Made by a program: the position numbers and the translations under genes. DNA of 10,326 nucleotides from JAAEQG01 sp023133475 (GTDB lineage Bacteria > Planctomycetota > Phycisphaerae > UBA1845), in the NCBI GenBank assembly GCA_030631415.1, contig DAOVLE010000191.1:1-10326 (forward strand), given 5' to 3'. The first letter of the stretch is position 1. Each line of letters opens with the position of its first letter. The notes beneath the pieces are model-generated. The model saw nothing but the letters and a program-made list of their open reading frames with translations. It searched no databases and had not been told where the DNA came from. Shown piece after piece: positions 8,895-10,326 of this stretch.

Positions 8895-10326
8895 ATGAAC
8901 GAACAGAATCGGCTTTTGAAATGGGGTTTGGTGATTGTGCCGCTGGTGGCGGCGGTTTTTGCGATCTATCCGCCTTCGGACCAGTTGAAGGGTGGTATCG
9001 ATCTGGTGGGTGGAACGAGTCTGCTCTACGAGATCGACACCACGGGCATGGAGGCGGAGGAGAAGTCCGATCTGGCTAATCGGGTGATAAGCATTCTGAA
9101 ACGGCGGGTGGACCCCAACGGGCAACTGAATCTGGTGTGGCGCCCGATCGGCAGAACACGCATCGAGATTCAAATGCCGCGCCCTCCCAAGGAGGTTCTG
9201 AATCGCCGCGCAGACTACAACGCGGCGCTGGCCAAGGTGCGGAACATGAACATCAACCGCATCGACATCGAACTCAAGCTGAACGCAACCGAGGATGAGT
9301 GGGGCAAATGGGTCGCCGAGCAGACGAGCATCGTGGCAGAGCGCGGACCCAGGCTCGAGGCGATGAAGGATGCCTACAAGACCTATCGAGAGGCGGAGGA
9401 GGACAAAGAAGGGGACTGGTCGGTGGTGGAAGAGGCCGAAGCGGCCTACGACACCGCTTTGACCGAAGTTGAGCGAACGGTTCTGGCGTTGGGGCGGTTG
9501 GAGGACGTGCTGGCATTGCAGGACCGCAAGGAACGCGATAAGGAAATTGCCAAGCTGAAAAGCCAATACTCCTCCTATGTGTCGCTCATGGATGATGCTC
9601 TCGAGAAGCACGAACTCTGGTCTCGCAATAAGGGGGCGTTGGAAGACCCTTCGGACTTGAAGCGCCGCATTCGCGGTGCGGGTGTATTGGAGTTCCGCAT
9701 TCTGGCGGAGCATGATCCAGCCAATCGGAGCATGACCTGGGCCCAGGACCCCAGTCTCAAGAAGGAGATTGCCGGCTACGTGGACAAGCTCCAGCGCCGA
9801 GGCCCACGTCTCGAGGCGGGTGACGAATACGGCTGGTTCCCCATCGAAAAAGTGTGCTCTTTCATGCCCGGCATGCGGGACAAGGACATCTCCGAGTTCG
9901 ACTCGGTCAAGGGCAGCAGCGACGAGATCGTCGAGAAGTACGCCGGCAACCACTACGTGCTGATGCACACCGGCAAGAAATACAGCCTGCTGCACGAGAA
10001 GGGTCTGAAGTGGAAGCTGGTGCGGGCCATGGCATACACCGACCCGAACACCGGTCGCCCGGCGGTCAGCTTTCAGCTTGATTCGCGGGGTGGGCGTTCG
10101 TTTGGTGAATTAACCCGCTTGAACAAGGAACGCCAACTGGCCATCTTGCTGGACGGGGCGGCTATGTCCCACGCGACGATCAGAAGCCAGATCAATGAGC
10201 GCGGTCAGATCACCGGCGATTTCACCCCCGAGCGGGTCAAGGAGTTGGTGACCATCCTGGAGGCGGGTTCGCTTCCGGCGCGGTTGAAAGAGACCCCGCT
10301 GATGGAGTACACCATAGGCCCGAGCC
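8895..10326 (+). CDS. secD: SecD, protein translocase accessory subunit (C-terminus beyond window)
   Basis: SecD acts with SecF at the cytoplasmic membrane and uses the proton gradient to help pull Sec substrates across. The 477 residues seen give a first membrane segment (about 7-25), the DLxGG box (GGIDLVGG, 33-40), LANRVISILKRRVDPNG (60-76), IEIQMP (90-95), GVLEFRIL (near 265-272), VSFQLDSRGG (391-400), LAILLDG (415-421), LEAGSLPA (455-462) and TIGPS (473-477), where the second membrane region should begin. An insertion at about residues 96-254, charged and helical with coiled-coil character, sits between IEIQMP and the LEFR motif, where the E. coli protein has only a short linker. Whether it is fused to SecF, as in some planctomycetes, cannot be seen. 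No yajC precedes it within the window. The gene runs divergently from the giant gene. Confidence 0.95.
   Translation, partial: MNEQNRLLKWGLVIVPLVAAVFAIYPPSDQLKGGIDLVGGTSLLYEIDTTGMEAEEKSDLANRVISILKRRVDPNGQLNLVWRPIGRTRIEIQMPRPPKEVLNRRADYNAALAKVRNMNINRIDIELKLNATEDEWGKWVAEQTSIVAERGPRLEAMKDAYKTYREAEEDKEGDWSVVEEAEAAYDTALTEVERTVLALGRLEDVLALQDRKERDKEIAKLKSQYSSYVSLMDDALEKHELWSRNKGALEDPSDLKRRIRGAGVLEFRILAEHDPANRSMTWAQDPSLKKEIAGYVDKLQRRGPRLEAGDEYGWFPIEKVCSFMPGMRDKDISEFDSVKGSSDEIVEKYAGNHYVLMHTGKKYSLLHEKGLKWKLVRAMAYTDPNTGRPAVSFQLDSRGGRSFGELTRLNKERQLAILLDGAAMSHATIRSQINERGQITGDFTPERVKELVTILEAGSLPARLKETPLMEYTIGPS

Noticed and set aside
8775..9995. Minus-strand open frame of 406 codons opposite secD
   Set aside because: It is the mirror of the strongly conserved secD reading frame, has no recognisable domain, and its C-terminal end runs through repeat R3.

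Overview
The window looks like part of a GC-rich Planctomycetota genome, perhaps Phycisphaerae-like. Three things suggest this: a giant secreted protein with DCNxNGIPDxC motifs, paired 'choice-of-anchor Q' beta-helices and a C-terminal dockerin-like motif (VDITDFSILASNW); a SecD with a long extra segment in its periplasmic domain; and a spacer packed with short palindromic repeats. The taxon is inferred from protein style only; no marker RNA is present.

Layout. (1) 1-7340, minus strand: one uninterrupted reading frame runs from an ATG at 7340 (alternative 7346) off the left edge, at least 2,446 codons. It encodes, N to C: signal peptide, a beta-rich N-terminal region, a thrombospondin type-3-like Ca-binding block, a glycine-rich region, DCNxNG repeats and a cysteine-rich cassette, two right-handed beta-helix modules with Pmp-like repeats, a second cysteine-rich section with a disintegrin-like motif, a cohesin-like domain, an Ig-like domain, another beta domain and the start of a dockerin-like motif. 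(2) 7347-8894: about 1.5 kb of divergent spacer with no convincing gene. It holds three members of a GTAGGGYGGGT palindromic repeat family, a CGCAGAG/CTCTGCG repeat tract, a perfect hairpin, one doubtful ORF, and the secD promoter and ribosome binding site. (3) 8895 to the right edge, plus strand: the N-terminal 477 residues of SecD, the Sec translocon accessory protein.

The two genes are divergent and not an obvious functional unit. SecD assists Sec-dependent export, and the giant protein has a Sec-type signal peptide, so it is a plausible Sec client, but that is true of any secreted protein. The giant protein is most likely a cell-surface or extracellular structural or adhesive protein; no catalytic domain was recognised and its function is unknown. 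No rRNA, tRNA, CRISPR array, transposase or integrase was seen.
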